Shown piece after piece: positions 44,560 through 54,384 of a stretch of 64,000 nucleotides of DNA. The first letter of the stretch is position 1; each line of letters begins with the position of its first letter. A program made the position numbers and the translations under genes. Below the pieces are notes generated by a model. That model was not told where the DNA came from. It saw nothing but the letters and a program-made list of their open reading frames with translations, and made no database searches. The stretch comes from Sphingobacteriaceae bacterium (GTDB lineage Bacteria; Bacteroidota; Bacteroidia; Sphingobacteriales; Sphingobacteriaceae). The DNA is taken from contig CAHJWG010000003.1 in NCBI GenBank assembly GCA_903642215.1, forward strand, positions 1 to 64,000. The letters run 5' to 3'.

Positions 44560-47500
44560 ATGAAGACGTTTCTTTGGATACTACTATCATTCTTTACTAT
44601 TCTCAAATTACAAGCTCAGGATGTACAAGTTACTTTGGTTGATCCTTGTTCTACAATCGAAAAGAAATCCACTATTATTATTAATGATAATGCAGCAACT
44701 ACTAATGCACTATCAAGGTCTGTTACTGAGACCAATACTGTTAATTTCACATTATCCTCTAGCGTTAATACTTCTGCTGGTGTCTATAATGCAGATGGAA
44801 ACTTAATCCGTACCTTATGGAGTGGTGTTCGTTATGATGCAGGTAATTATAAAGCAGTATGGAGTGGTGTGATGGATGACGGAACCTTGGCACCACCCGG
44901 GAACTATCAGGTTAAAGTATTAACTAATAATGTAAAATACACTTGGGAAGGAGTGATTGGTAATACAAGCGATGATTTTACGGGCAATTATTACCATAAA
45001 GGCAACGCAATGGCCGGCCTTTGTTTTGCAGGTACAAAAGCTTTTTATCCTACGAGCTATTCTGAGCACCAATCGGCGCAAAGGTGTTTCCTGACTACAA
45101 ATCCGCAAAGATTAGCAAACGAGCCTTACCTTGTTACCGGACAAGCTTCAGAAGTGGTTTGTTCGGATGGCAACATTGTTTATTGGGGCGGATGGAGTGG
45201 TAATGACGGAGAGCAAAAGAATTTTTACATTTTTGGAGAACTGCCTGGTGATAATGCAAACGGTGACGCATCAAAAACAGTTAGTTTTTCAAACGGCCAA
45301 GCAATCAATAATTTCAACAGCGGAACTGGGCGCGTTATTTATCCAAGCGTAATTTCACTTAGTTTAAACAATGAAAATGGCCGTATTAGTTCAATTTGCG
45401 TGCAAAAATCAGGAAACCTGTTATTTATTGTAAGAGCTGGTTTAAATCAATTGCAAATAATTGATAAACGGCCATTATCCGGTGCAATACTTCAAGCTTT
45501 AACCTACACGAACCCCACAGCTGTTTCTTGCGATGACAACGGGAATTTATATATGGTGTATAATAATACTCTACACAAATTTTCTGTAACAACGGCAGGA
45601 GTACTCACCGATTTGAATATTTCTTTTAACAATTTAACAAATCCGGGTTTTGTCGATGTTTCGCCGGATAATTCTACTATTGCAATTAGCGATAATGCAA
45701 CAAACCAGGTTAAATTTTACAATGTTAACGGGGGAAGCACAACAAATATTTTGGGAACAGGGATAAGCTATGTAAGTAATCCTTATGCTGCTGATAATAA
45801 ATTTAACCAAATCAACTTTGTAAAATATCAGCCTGATGGTAGTATTTGGGTAGGAGATCGGGATAACAACCGTTATCAGCATTTCAATGCAAATTTTACT
45901 TACAAAGAAAATATTGCTTTTGTTCCAGTTTCAAGGTCTGCAGCAATCAGCCAGACAGATCCAACACGTATTTTTTCTAACTTTATAGAATACGAACGGG
46001 ATTATTCCAAACCACTTGCCGGAACAAACGGAAGCTGGAAGTTTAAAGCAAACTGGCGTGGTATTTATTCAAAGGATGAATATTTAGGTTTTACAGACGT
46101 AAATACCTATTATAATGGCAGAACTTACGGAACAATAAGCGAAGGGCCGCGGGAAGTTGAATTAACAGCTACAGGTCTGAGAGAAACCGGAACAGATAGG
46201 CATTTAGATAACTTTGCAGGTGCAAATAATGGACTTGGATTTGTGGGAAGGGACGGCACTGTTTTTTATCCTCAAAACCAGTTTAATGATCATGAAAATG
46301 TATACAAACGTGTCCTTACAGGTTATACGGTAGAGGGTAACCCAGTTCGAGGCCCAAAGATACTATTTGTTTCTACCCCTTCAGGTACACAAAATGTTTA
46401 TAGTCCTGCAACCGGTTATGAAGCAAATACCGGCCATACCAACGCTTCAGATCGGTACATTTTTTTTAACCAGCAATCACCGGGGCAGGGTAATTATGAC
46501 CCTGATGCTACATTAGGTTATCATTTAGGTGCCATGAAACCTAATGAGACAAGTTTTTTGTGGAAAGCATCACAAAGTACACGGACAAATTTCCAAGGTA
46601 GTTATCCTACAAACGGTGATTTTGATATTGGTAATGGCTGGCCCGGTCAACACAGCCTCACCCATGCAATGGTTTACGACCATGATATTTTTTGGAATGT
46701 AAACGGCGAATTTTGGAAAAGCTCGGAAATAAATATATGGAATCATTTTAGTGATGATGGACTCCTAATTGGCCATTTCGGTACAACAAAGGCCTCCTAT
46801 AATGCGGCTGAATTTGCAGGAAATGCTATTAGTACAGGGATCGCAAAAGTAGGCAACGATTACTATATCGTCCATTGTGATGAATCTGTACATGCCGGCG
46901 TTCACAGCTGGCATGTCAGTGGTTTAAATACCATAGCTGTGCAAGCAATACCAATTACTGTTAGTGCAACTAATATACCAATTAGCGATCCCTCCAGTCT
47001 CATGGGCGGCATTTCTTATAAAAGCACTTTTACTGGTGGGAACGGCTGGATTGTTGACCAACCTATAAATGGATTGAGTATGCCTACTTCACTGTTTATG
47101 TACCGCAAGGATTCAGTGGATTTATATATTGGTGGAAACACTACTAAAATTGTAAGGCGTTCACTAAATAACAATAAACCCTTAAACGCCTGGTCATTAA
47201 TTGGAGGGGTAGGTATGCAAGGTTCTTATGCAGGTACCGGCCCGGATGATTCTAATTATTTAGAATTGTTAGATGTTTCTGGTAAAATAATAGTACGTTT
47301 TGAAGCTTATTGTGACATACCTCATGGCTATCACACTTATTTGCGTGTAAATAATATTGTAGTAGCAGATGGGGACATAAACGAGTTTTACTATCCAGGG
47401 ATTGGGAGCAATTTCTACGATTTCAAGTTTAGCTATATTGGCGGCAATCTAACATTCAAAATAGGCAGTTATAATCCGGCTGGTATAAACGGTACTGTAG

Positions 47501-47604
47501 ATACCGGTGCAGATAAATCAGCACCTGCATATTTGCGGGTTACCCAAAAGACTGTTAGCCAAAAAGCAATGGTTTTATACAAGTTGAAGTTTACGGGGAA
47601 GTAA
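44560..47604 (+). CDS. Large secreted protein with FlgD-like Ig domain, function unknown
   Basis: I chose the ATG at 44560, giving 1014 residues, because it starts a clear signal peptide (MKTFLWILLSFFTILKLQAQ). A GTG at 44506 would put 18 residues in front of it. Near residues 60-125 is a FlgD-type Ig-like unit (VYNADGNLIRTLWSGVRYDAGNYK). The middle has repeated YxxDxNGNLY and DRDNNRYQHF patterns like NHL/beta-propeller blades. I see no known catalytic motif and no type IX secretion C-terminal domain; it ends VLYKLKFTGK. It is a single gene between the two arms of the polysaccharide locus, so it may bind or process the polymer at the surface; that is only an inference. Confidence 0.75.
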   Translation: MKTFLWILLSFFTILKLQAQDVQVTLVDPCSTIEKKSTIIINDNAATTNALSRSVTETNTVNFTLSSSVNTSAGVYNADGNLIRTLWSGVRYDAGNYKAVWSGVMDDGTLAPPGNYQVKVLTNNVKYTWEGVIGNTSDDFTGNYYHKGNAMAGLCFAGTKAFYPTSYSEHQSAQRCFLTTNPQRLANEPYLVTGQASEVVCSDGNIVYWGGWSGNDGEQKNFYIFGELPGDNANGDASKTVSFSNGQAINNFNSGTGRVIYPSVISLSLNNENGRISSICVQKSGNLLFIVRAGLNQLQIIDKRPLSGAILQALTYTNPTAVSCDDNGNLYMVYNNTLHKFSVTTAGVLTDLNISFNNLTNPGFVDVSPDNSTIAISDNATNQVKFYNVNGGSTTNILGTGISYVSNPYAADNKFNQINFVKYQPDGSIWVGDRDNNRYQHFNANFTYKENIAFVPVSRSAAISQTDPTRIFSNFIEYERDYSKPLAGTNGSWKFKANWRGIYSKDEYLGFTDVNTYYNGRTYGTISEGPREVELTATGLRETGTDRHLDNFAGANNGLGFVGRDGTVFYPQNQFNDHENVYKRVLTGYTVEGNPVRGPKILFVSTPSGTQNVYSPATGYEANTGHTNASDRYIFFNQQSPGQGNYDPDATLGYHLGAMKPNETSFLWKASQSTRTNFQGSYPTNGDFDIGNGWPGQHSLTHAMVYDHDIFWNVNGEFWKSSEINIWNHFSDDGLLIGHFGTTKASYNAAEFAGNAISTGIAKVGNDYYIVHCDESVHAGVHSWHVSGLNTIAVQAIPITVSATNIPISDPSSLMGGISYKSTFTGGNGWIVDQPINGLSMPTSLFMYRKDSVDLYIGGNTTKIVRRSLNNNKPLNAWSLIGGVGMQGSYAGTGPDDSNYLELLDVSGKIIVRFEAYCDIPHGYHTYLRVNNIVVADGDINEFYYPGIGSNFYDFKFSYIGGNLTFKIGSYNPAGINGTVDTGADKSAPAYLRVTQKTVSQKAMVLYKLKFTGK

Positions 47605-47992
47605 AACGTGTACTATGTAAGTTCAATTCTTTTATAATTAAAAAGAACGTTTTTTATCCACCATTTTTAAAAAATAAGAGTTAAAAGAAATGACCGTGAA
47701 GATTTATTTTATACACATAAAAAAAGCATGTTTATCATCTTTATGAATGATTAAAAATAGATTTCAAGGTTTTCAGTTGTCACAGAGATTGATAAAATTT
47801 ACGTACTAAGTTTAAAAATGCTTGTTTATACTAATTTAAATTCATTAATGGATAAGTTTGTGTACAAATCTTGTTAATTGCAAATAGTAAATTTACTAAC
47901 ATGTTAATAGCCTTCAAGAAAAAATTCTTTATCACAAAAATGAATTATACTTTAGCAGGATATATGTGTGTATATTTACTATCTCCTTAATT
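47605..47992. other. Non-coding AT-rich gap
   Basis: About 390 bp with no gene. It holds only the one-mismatch copy of the dispersed core ATAAAAAAAGCAT at 47717-47729. Confidence 0.5.
47717..47729 (-). repeat. Degenerate dispersed element
   Basis: ATAAAAAAAGCAT has one mismatch from the core, in an AT-rich gap, so chance is possible. Confidence 0.35.
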
Positions 47993-48925
47993 ATGTCAGA
48001 CATTTATAAATTTAAAACACTTTTAGGACACAATAATTTAGATTTTTCTATAACTTGCTTACGGAGTTTCATAGAAAATGCAGAACAGGAAATTCACTTG
48101 CAAATTTTTGAGGATGGTTCACTAACTTGTGATGACAAAAAACATCTTACGTCTGCCTTACCCAAGTCTGTTATCGTGGATAAGAATTTAAGAGAAAAAA
48201 CTGTAGTAAAAAAACTAAGCGACCACCCAAAATGCTTCTATTATAGAAACACTAGCAATTACGCACAGAAATTATTTGATCTTGCATTATTTGATGATGA
48301 AGATATATTTTATATCGACAGTGACATTTTTTTTATAAAAAAATTCATCCTTCCAAAATTTGATCAGGTTCCTACATTTATGGAGGATACACATAATGCT
48401 TATTCTTTTCAACCAGTAGACTTTTGGCAATTGAAGTATCCGATTTTCCCTTATGTAAATTCGGGTTTGTTTTTCTTTCCAAGAAAATGGTACGATTTAG
48501 ATTATATAGAGAAGTTATTGAATGATGTTATAATTTATAAAGGTGTTACAAAAAAAATATCATGGCTTGAACAAACGTTGTGGGCTTATCTTGCAACTAA
48601 AACTGGAAAACTGAATTATTTTGATGATCAGCAAATTGTAATGGCTCAGCAAATCTTGAAGCCTACAGTTTCAAATAACATTAATAAAGAGGTAATAGCT
48701 GTACATTTAGTTTTTACTTTACGTGGACCGGGTTTTAATGCCTTAACTACATTACCATCACTCATTACAAATAGAAACACTTATCAACAAATAAAATTTA
48801 AACCAGCAAAAAGTAATTTAAACAGAGTTCAACTTACATCAGAATGGTTAAGAAAAAAATGGCATATGCTCACTGCTAAAGGGTGGTATAATAAAAGTAT
48901 TTTCTTGACAAGAAAACAAGCATAA
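47993..48925 (+). CDS. Putative GT-A glycosyltransferase
   Basis: I place the start at the ATG at 47993 (310 residues, MSDIYKFKTLLGHNNLDF); a longer frame from 47966 adds only a short hydrophobic stretch. The DSD metal motif is in DEDIFYIDSDIFFIKKF near residues 98-114, as in sugar-nucleotide transferases. NSGLFFFPRKW is a conserved-looking acceptor-side strand of GT8-like enzymes. It is soluble. It stands alone between the secreted protein and a convergent GT4 gene. The DNA is AT-rich compared with the left of the window. Confidence 0.78.
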   Translation: MSDIYKFKTLLGHNNLDFSITCLRSFIENAEQEIHLQIFEDGSLTCDDKKHLTSALPKSVIVDKNLREKTVVKKLSDHPKCFYYRNTSNYAQKLFDLALFDDEDIFYIDSDIFFIKKFILPKFDQVPTFMEDTHNAYSFQPVDFWQLKYPIFPYVNSGLFFFPRKWYDLDYIEKLLNDVIIYKGVTKKISWLEQTLWAYLATKTGKLNYFDDQQIVMAQQILKPTVSNNINKEVIAVHLVFTLRGPGFNALTTLPSLITNRNTYQQIKFKPAKSNLNRVQLTSEWLRKKWHMLTAKGWYNKSIFLTRKQA

Positions 48926-49169
48926 TAAAATATATTTTTTTGTTAATTAACTCAAGTTGTTTAATAAAATACGGGATAAGAAGTAAGCGTAAAAAAGAGA
49001 ACTTTGGTTTACAACAATTATAGGACTGATAATGATGCTTACTCCTTCACCTTTTTGTCTGACAACTTGACTTAATTAGATGAAGTTATCACCTCAATTT
49101 TTATACAATTTTTAACATAATTGCTGAAGAAAGGCCTAAAACCAGTCTAAAATTTAAAACGAGCTCGAC

Positions 49170-50360
49170 CTACATATTTGATAGTGCCTGCTTATAAATT
49201 TCTTTTGTTTTAATTGCCGTTTTTTCCCAAGAAAATTTCTTCAGCTGGATATAGCCTTTAGTAACTTTTTCGTCTCTTAAAGAAGCACTATTAATTACAC
49301 TTTTTAAAGCATCTAACATAGACTTTGGATCTTTAGGTTCAAAATACACTGCAGCATCACCCCCGATTTCTGACAAAGAAGTTGAATTACTAACTATAAC
49401 CGGACAACCACAGCTAAATGCTTCCAATACAGGTAAGCCGAAGCCTTCATACATTGATGGAAATACAAAAGCGAGTGCGTGTTTATAAAGAAATGCTAAC
49501 TCTTGATCATTAGCATAAATAAAGTGAACTTTGTTTTGGATTCCTAATTTATTAAATAAAAAACGTTCAGAATCACTAAATGGAAAACCTGTACAAATTA
49601 CATGAAGATCAATCTCTTTGATTTTCAAAAACGAAAACATCTGTATAAAAAACATAAAATTTTTATGTCGTTCTCTAAATCCTACAAACAAAAGATACGT
49701 TTCAGGCAGATTTTCTTTAAATTCAAGTGAAACATTACTTAAGTTTTCATCTAAAGAACTTGCAAGATACACAACTTCTATTTTAGTTTCGTCTATATTA
49801 AATACATTAACTATATCCTTTTTCGTACTTTCAGAAATGGCAATTACTTTCTTAGCTTTGTCAAGTAATTGTTGATTCACATCCAATTTCTCATATAAAA
49901 AAAACTCACTAAATACTGTTGTTATAATATCATACACCGTATAAATAAAAGGCTTATCGTTTATATAAGGTAAAAAATAATGGTCGTGGCTGGTTGGATG
50001 AAAAATATCAAAATCACCTTTTTTTATTTCTTCAATATTTAATGCCTTGTTTTTAATTGTTTCAATAAATTCCAAAGATCCATTTGCATATTTACCTTTT
50101 ATTTTATGCAATACTTTTTCCTTTAGATAATTTGCTTTAGAGGATAAAGAATGATAATCACCTATTCGTACAGGATTAGGTAATGCTTTTGCAGGAAAAA
50201 GTAAACTGTTTTTCAAATATTCATTATTGGAATATAAGAGCGGCAATACTACATTGACAGAATCGTCTTTAGTAAAATATGCCATTAATTCATAAAAGTA
50301 TCTTGAAATTCCTCCAACTTTCTGCCATTCGAAAATTTGGTAATCATATAAAATTTTCAT
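49170..50360 (-). CDS. Glycosyltransferase family 4
   Basis: This 396-residue GT-B protein starts MKILYDYQIFEWQKVGGISRYFYELM. The nucleotide-side motif is YLLFVGFRERHKNF, and FPSMYEGFGLPVLEAFSCGCPVI carries the EGFGLPVLEA retaining GT4 signature. It closely resembles the GT4 at 62352 in start and motifs, so the two are probably paralogues. It is transcribed leftward, alone, with a dispersed repeat 48 bp upstream. Confidence 0.92.
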   Translation of the reverse strand: MKILYDYQIFEWQKVGGISRYFYELMAYFTKDDSVNVVLPLLYSNNEYLKNSLLFPAKALPNPVRIGDYHSLSSKANYLKEKVLHKIKGKYANGSLEFIETIKNKALNIEEIKKGDFDIFHPTSHDHYFLPYINDKPFIYTVYDIITTVFSEFFLYEKLDVNQQLLDKAKKVIAISESTKKDIVNVFNIDETKIEVVYLASSLDENLSNVSLEFKENLPETYLLFVGFRERHKNFMFFIQMFSFLKIKEIDLHVICTGFPFSDSERFLFNKLGIQNKVHFIYANDQELAFLYKHALAFVFPSMYEGFGLPVLEAFSCGCPVIVSNSTSLSEIGGDAAVYFEPKDPKSMLDALKSVINSASLRDEKVTKGYIQLKKFSWEKTAIKTKEIYKQALSNM

Positions 50361-50803
50361 ATTTATTACTTATGAGCCTATTTAAATTTCTATCATTAAA
50401 ATTTATAGTGCTTCTTTTATGCATATAAATTTTTTGTTAAACAATTGTTTTAACACGGAAAATCTGAAGAATTAATAAATTTATGTTTAGATGAAGCACG
50501 GAAAATAAGTTGAATAAAATTTAAAAAAGCTCTAATAACAAACATAATTATTATTGTTATAATATCTTTAGATTAACAACAAGTATATAGGTTTATTACG
50601 AATTGATTGAAATAACATTTACATTTGAAGTGATAGTGGTATAAAGTTCGCTTAACCTAATTCTGTTTGTTTTTTAAAGACAACTATTAAAACAAAACAT
50701 ATAAATTAGTTTTGGTAAGTAATATCTATAATATAAAATGGATTATAATACTTTTATGATAAAAATTGGAACGAACAATAGTTTGATAAATAAACTTGTG
50801 TAA
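50361..50803. other. Divergent intergenic region with repeat and promoter box
   Basis: About 440 bp between a leftward GT4 and a rightward GT8. It holds a dispersed element at 50408-50420 and a perfect -7-like TAGTTTTG at 50707-50714, about 90 bp before the GT8 start. Nothing else is recognised. Confidence 0.55.
50408..50430 (+). repeat. Dispersed RTRCTTCTTTTAY element, single copy
   Basis: The core GTGCTTCTTTTAT (50408-50420) is followed by GCATATAAAT, similar to the GCCTGTAAAT arm of the pairs. It lies 48 bp upstream of a GT4 start. Confidence 0.72.
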
Positions 50804-51664
50804 ATGGAAGAAATATTTAATGTAGTATTTACTATTGATGGGAACTTTATTCAGCATTTTACAGTAACAGTAGTATCTCTTTTAGAAAATAATAAAGATA
50901 TCAGATTTTGTATTTATGTAATACACAATATAGAAGATCTAAGTCTTTTAGATAAAATTAAGAAATTTATAAATGATGCATATGAAACTGAATTAAAATT
51001 TATAGAAGTTGATGATTCTACTTTTGCAAAATATAAAATAACACATCATATATCTAAAGCAGTATATTTTAGGTTATTGCTTGCTGATATACTTCCTAAT
51101 ACAATTAACAAAATTCTATATTTAGATTCTGATGTTATTGTTACAGGATCATTAAAAGAATTATTTAAAGTTAGTTTCGATAGTAAATATTTATTAGCAG
51201 TACCAGATGGTGAATTAGATATTACTATACCAAGATTAAACAAAATAGGAGTTCCTGTACAAACTTATTTTAACTCTGGTGTAATGTGGATAGATTTAGA
51301 AGCTTGGAGATTAGAAAATACTTCAGCAAAACTAATTTCAATTGCAAATGAATATATGGATAGAATCCTTTGGTGGGATCAGGATATATTAAACATTTGT
51401 TTTTTAAATAAGTGGGGGCAGATTAGTGATAAATACAATGCATTGCATTTACAGCAGAAGTGTGAAAAAATACCTTTAATAGTACATTATAATAGTCCTA
51501 CTAAACCTTGGCATTATCTAAACTATCACCCTTACAAGTATCTATATTGGCATTATATTAAGCTAACTCCTTTTAAAAAGTACAAGTATAAAGATTTTAC
51601 TTATAAAAGATTATTTAAAAAAATTGTTTATAAGCTTATTAATAAAAAATACAAAGTAGTTTAA
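50804..51664 (+). CDS. Glycosyltransferase family 8 (LPS galactosyl/glucosyltransferase-like)
   Basis: This 286-residue GT8 protein has NVVFTIDGNFIQHFTVTVVSLLEN at the start and the DxD site in KILYLDSDVIVTGSLKELF (about 102-120). YFNSGVMWIDLEAWR and WDQDILN are the other family motifs. Such enzymes transfer hexose from UDP-sugar to lipopolysaccharide or a lipid-linked glycan. The coding DNA is markedly AT-rich, with almost all third positions A or T, unlike the left part of the window, which suggests acquisition from another source. It stands as a short rightward unit before a GT2 gene. Confidence 0.9.
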   Translation: MEEIFNVVFTIDGNFIQHFTVTVVSLLENNKDIRFCIYVIHNIEDLSLLDKIKKFINDAYETELKFIEVDDSTFAKYKITHHISKAVYFRLLLADILPNTINKILYLDSDVIVTGSLKELFKVSFDSKYLLAVPDGELDITIPRLNKIGVPVQTYFNSGVMWIDLEAWRLENTSAKLISIANEYMDRILWWDQDILNICFLNKWGQISDKYNALHLQQKCEKIPLIVHYNSPTKPWHYLNYHPYKYLYWHYIKLTPFKKYKYKDFTYKRLFKKIVYKLINKKYKVV

Positions 51665-51813
51665 ACTTGCTTATTATTGGTTTTAATCTTTCCTTTATCA
51701 GTGTGACAAGGTGTTGAAATAGATTGCTACTATCTTAAAGTGTTCTACTTAGATAGATTTTACGAAAAAACTACATACGCTGTACTATAACTTATTGTAT
51801 AACCAATGCAAAA

Positions 51814-52779
51814 ATGAGTTTTAAACCTTTAGTTTCCGTTATAATTCCATGCTATAATTACGGAAAATTTTTAGCAGAAGCATTAGATAGTATATTAGCA
51901 CAGACTTATTTTAACTGGGAATGTATTGTGGTGAATGATGGCTCGACTGACAATAGTGAGCTTATCGGACGAAAATATAAAAACTCTGATTCCCGTTTTA
52001 AATACATTTATCAAAAGAATGCAGGACACTCTGCAGCTAGAAATACTGGTTTAGCAGTATCAAGTGGAAAATACATTCAGTTTTTAGATGCTGATGATTT
52101 ATTGGAAAAGGAAAAACTGAACCTGCAGGTACAGTTAATGGAAGAGAACCCGGAAATTGATTTAGTTTACAGTGATATTTTAGGCTTTCTTGATAAAGAC
52201 CCTGATAGAAAATTAACACCTGCTAATTTTTTTACACAGGAACTAATCTCAGGAAAAGGTGAAATGATTATAGCTAATCTGATTCCAACAAACTTTTTTT
52301 TACCAGGTTGTGTCATCATGAGAAAAACGATTTACGATAAAATCGGATTTATGAAAGCAAGTTATGGCTTCGAAGATTGGGAATACTTTTTTAGGATGGC
52401 TTTTGAAGGGTTTTATTTTTATCATGATTCTAGATCTGAGGCAAAATTATTATCTAGAACACATGGCAATAACACCACACATAATGCCATGAAAATGATT
52501 AAATCTAAAGTTACAGTCCGTGAAGAAATTATTAAAGTTACCCACGCTTATCTGTCAGAAAATAAATTAAATTTAAGCAAAAATTTTGCTGCAAAGCTTT
52601 TGAAAGAGCATCATAAACTATTAATAAACGATCAAGCTATAATAAACTTGTACACGCGTAATTACATTATCGGTTTTAAATACATAGTGTTAAATGCTTA
52701 CTATTCCGGCAAACCAATAATTGCCTTAATTGATGGTTTAAAATGGACTTATTACGGGTTAAAAAAAGCCTTTGGTTAA
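51814..52779 (+). CDS. Glycosyltransferase family 2
   Basis: This 321-residue GT2 protein has LVSVIIPCYNYGKFLAEALDSIL (5-27), the metal-site ECIVVNDGSTDN (about 36-47) and AARNTGLAVSSGKYIQFLDADDL with the DAD motif near 93-95. It ends with Lys-rich helices and no clear membrane segment. It would transfer a sugar to the growing repeat unit. It stands 149 bp after the GT8 gene and probably shares its transcript. It precedes the long gap before the second wza. Confidence 0.93.
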   Translation: MSFKPLVSVIIPCYNYGKFLAEALDSILAQTYFNWECIVVNDGSTDNSELIGRKYKNSDSRFKYIYQKNAGHSAARNTGLAVSSGKYIQFLDADDLLEKEKLNLQVQLMEENPEIDLVYSDILGFLDKDPDRKLTPANFFTQELISGKGEMIIANLIPTNFFLPGCVIMRKTIYDKIGFMKASYGFEDWEYFFRMAFEGFYFYHDSRSEAKLLSRTHGNNTTHNAMKMIKSKVTVREEIIKVTHAYLSENKLNLSKNFAAKLLKEHHKLLINDQAIINLYTRNYIIGFKYIVLNAYYSGKPIIALIDGLKWTYYGLKKAFG

Positions 52780-53035
52780 TATATTTACTATTGTAAAGTA
52801 TCAGCTTTTGTTTTTATTAGAACTATTTTTAATGTACAGGTAATTGCTAACAATACAATACTTTAAAAACAACACTTTTTAGATAAGATTTGATCTTTAA
52901 AAATTATCTTGTATTTTGAAATTAGTATTTATTGATTGACCTGTACATTTGAGATAATGCTAACTGGCTTACACTCGCAATGCCTGTTCTGATTGTAATC
53001 GTGTAAAAAAAATTTAGCAAGCTGGGGTAAATGCA

Positions 53036-53116
53036 GTGCTTCTTTTACAGACATATAATAAGTATTTGTTATGCTGTAATGGTGTAAAAAAAATTTCAAG
53101 GTGATAAAAGAAGTAT
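53036..53116. repeat. Inverted pair of the dispersed element (81 bp)
   Basis: The left core is GTGCTTCTTTTAC (53036-53048) and the right core ATAAAAGAAGTAT (53104-53116), preceded by AAGGTG. The outer flank AGAAATAAA matches the flanks at 18628 and 18723. The centre is not shared with the other pairs. Confidence 0.78.
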
Positions 53117-53536
53117 AGAAATAAAGTAGTTTAAAATTTAGCTTGTATTTCTTAATGTATGATAAATTTCTTTTGATTAAGAAAACAAATAAATTGGAAT
53201 AATTTGTTCATTTTTTACAACTAAAAAGAGTTGCTTCACTGAAGAACTATTACTGAATTTTATAGTCATTATATATTTGAAAACAACACCTATTTACTTT
53301 GTATCAGTGTGAATAAACTATGCTGTTAACGCATTCGTAATAATATTTTGTTAAAATTTTACGATGTAAGATTAAAAAAACAAGAATGGTTAGTTGAATT
53401 ACAACTACAGGTCTTAGCAAAATATAAAGTCTAAAGAAAAAATTATAACAGTTTGGTAAAAATATCAAGAAAGCATAACCCCTGCTTCAAATTAACGTAT
53501 TAGTAAAAAACACGATATCTGAACCTTCAAAATCGT

Positions 53537-53567
53537 TTTGATTGTAGTACTTATACCATTATATTTA
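53537..53567 (+). promoter_or_regulatory. Promoter of wza-wzc copy 2
   Basis: TTTG at 53537-53540 and TATATTTA at 53560-53567 are separated by exactly 19 bp. This is the Bacteroidota -33/-7 pattern with one mismatch in the -7 box. The wza start is 23 bp downstream. Confidence 0.65.
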
Positions 53568-53589
53568 CCCCCAAATTAAGTTTAATTAT

Positions 53590-54381
53590 ATGATTAAAAA
53601 TTTATTTTTCGGCGTTTTGTTCGTCTTATTTATTTCTTCCTGTGCAAGTAATAAAGATTTAGTTTACTTCAAAGATGTAAACAGGTCCGTAGTAACTGTT
53701 GAAAATGCAGAAGCCTATAAACCTGTTACCATACAACCTTTAGATATCTTGACTATTATTATTAGTAGTGCCAATGCAGATGCCTCTGCTGTATATAATC
53801 GGGGTGTTGTAAGCAATAACCCAACAACTACCACTTCCGGCACAACAGATCAGGTTGGTGTAGCAAGTGGGTATTTGGTTGATCAAAACGGACAGATACA
53901 ATTACCAATATTAGGCAATATAAAAGCATCGGGGCTTTCCGTTCCGGAATTTAAACAATCCTTAACTACTTTATTGTCGAAGTATTTAAAAGAACCTTAT
54001 GTTACAGTCACCATTTCTAATTTTAAAATTACAGTTTTGGGTGATGTTGGCCGGCCTGGAATACTACGTGTACAAAATGAACGTATTTCATTTACAGATG
54101 CTATAAGCCTTGCTGGTGATTTAACCCAAACTGCAGTTAGGAACAATATTTTGATCATTCGCGAACAAAACGGCAAAAGGCAATACATTCCAATAGACCT
54201 CACTTCTAAAGATGTATTTAACTCTCCATATTATTATCTTAAAAATAACGATATCATTTACGTAACACCTGGTAAATATAAATCCACTTTAGCTGTTGAT
54301 AATTTAAATAGAAATTTTGGTATTGTCTCCTCTATTTTGTCAATTGCTATTACAGTTACATATTTATTAATCAGAAAATAA
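53590..54381 (+). CDS. wza: Wza-type polysaccharide export outer-membrane lipoprotein (copy 2)
   Basis: This 263-residue protein has a lipoprotein signal with Cys at 18 (FISSCAS). Poly_export/SLBB domains follow: TIQPLDILTIIISSANADASA at about 48-68, GYLVDQNGQIQLPILGNIKASG, and FKITVLGDVGRPGILRV. A C-terminal membrane helix ends it. It resembles copy 1 (42474-43262) in length and motif order. It is followed three bases later by the second wzc. Together they would serve the right-arm glycosyltransferases or a second polymer. Confidence 0.95.
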   Translation: MIKNLFFGVLFVLFISSCASNKDLVYFKDVNRSVVTVENAEAYKPVTIQPLDILTIIISSANADASAVYNRGVVSNNPTTTTSGTTDQVGVASGYLVDQNGQIQLPILGNIKASGLSVPEFKQSLTTLLSKYLKEPYVTVTISNFKITVLGDVGRPGILRVQNERISFTDAISLAGDLTQTAVRNNILIIREQNGKRQYIPIDLTSKDVFNSPYYYLKNNDIIYVTPGKYKSTLAVDNLNRNFGIVSSILSIAITVTYLLIRK

Positions 54382-54384
54382 AAA

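Larger units (their letters stand above)
52780..53589. other. Long non-coding region upstream of wza copy 2
   Basis: About 810 bp without a gene. It holds an inverted pair of the dispersed element (53036-53116), a duplicated GTGT-A8-TTT tract at 53001 and 53082, and the promoter of wza copy 2 at 53537-53567. The 470 bp between element and gene shows nothing else recognisable; an RNA leader cannot be excluded. Confidence 0.6.

Noticed and set aside
49278-49292. TTAAAGAAGCACT in the GT4 gene at 49170
   Set aside because: Too many differences from RTRCTTCTTTTAY in an AT-rich coding region to count as a copy.
53001-53096. Direct repeat GTGT-A8-TTT at 53001 and 53082
   Set aside because: Fifteen AT-rich bases with no other copy or arrangement; probably chance, though it lies near an element pair.
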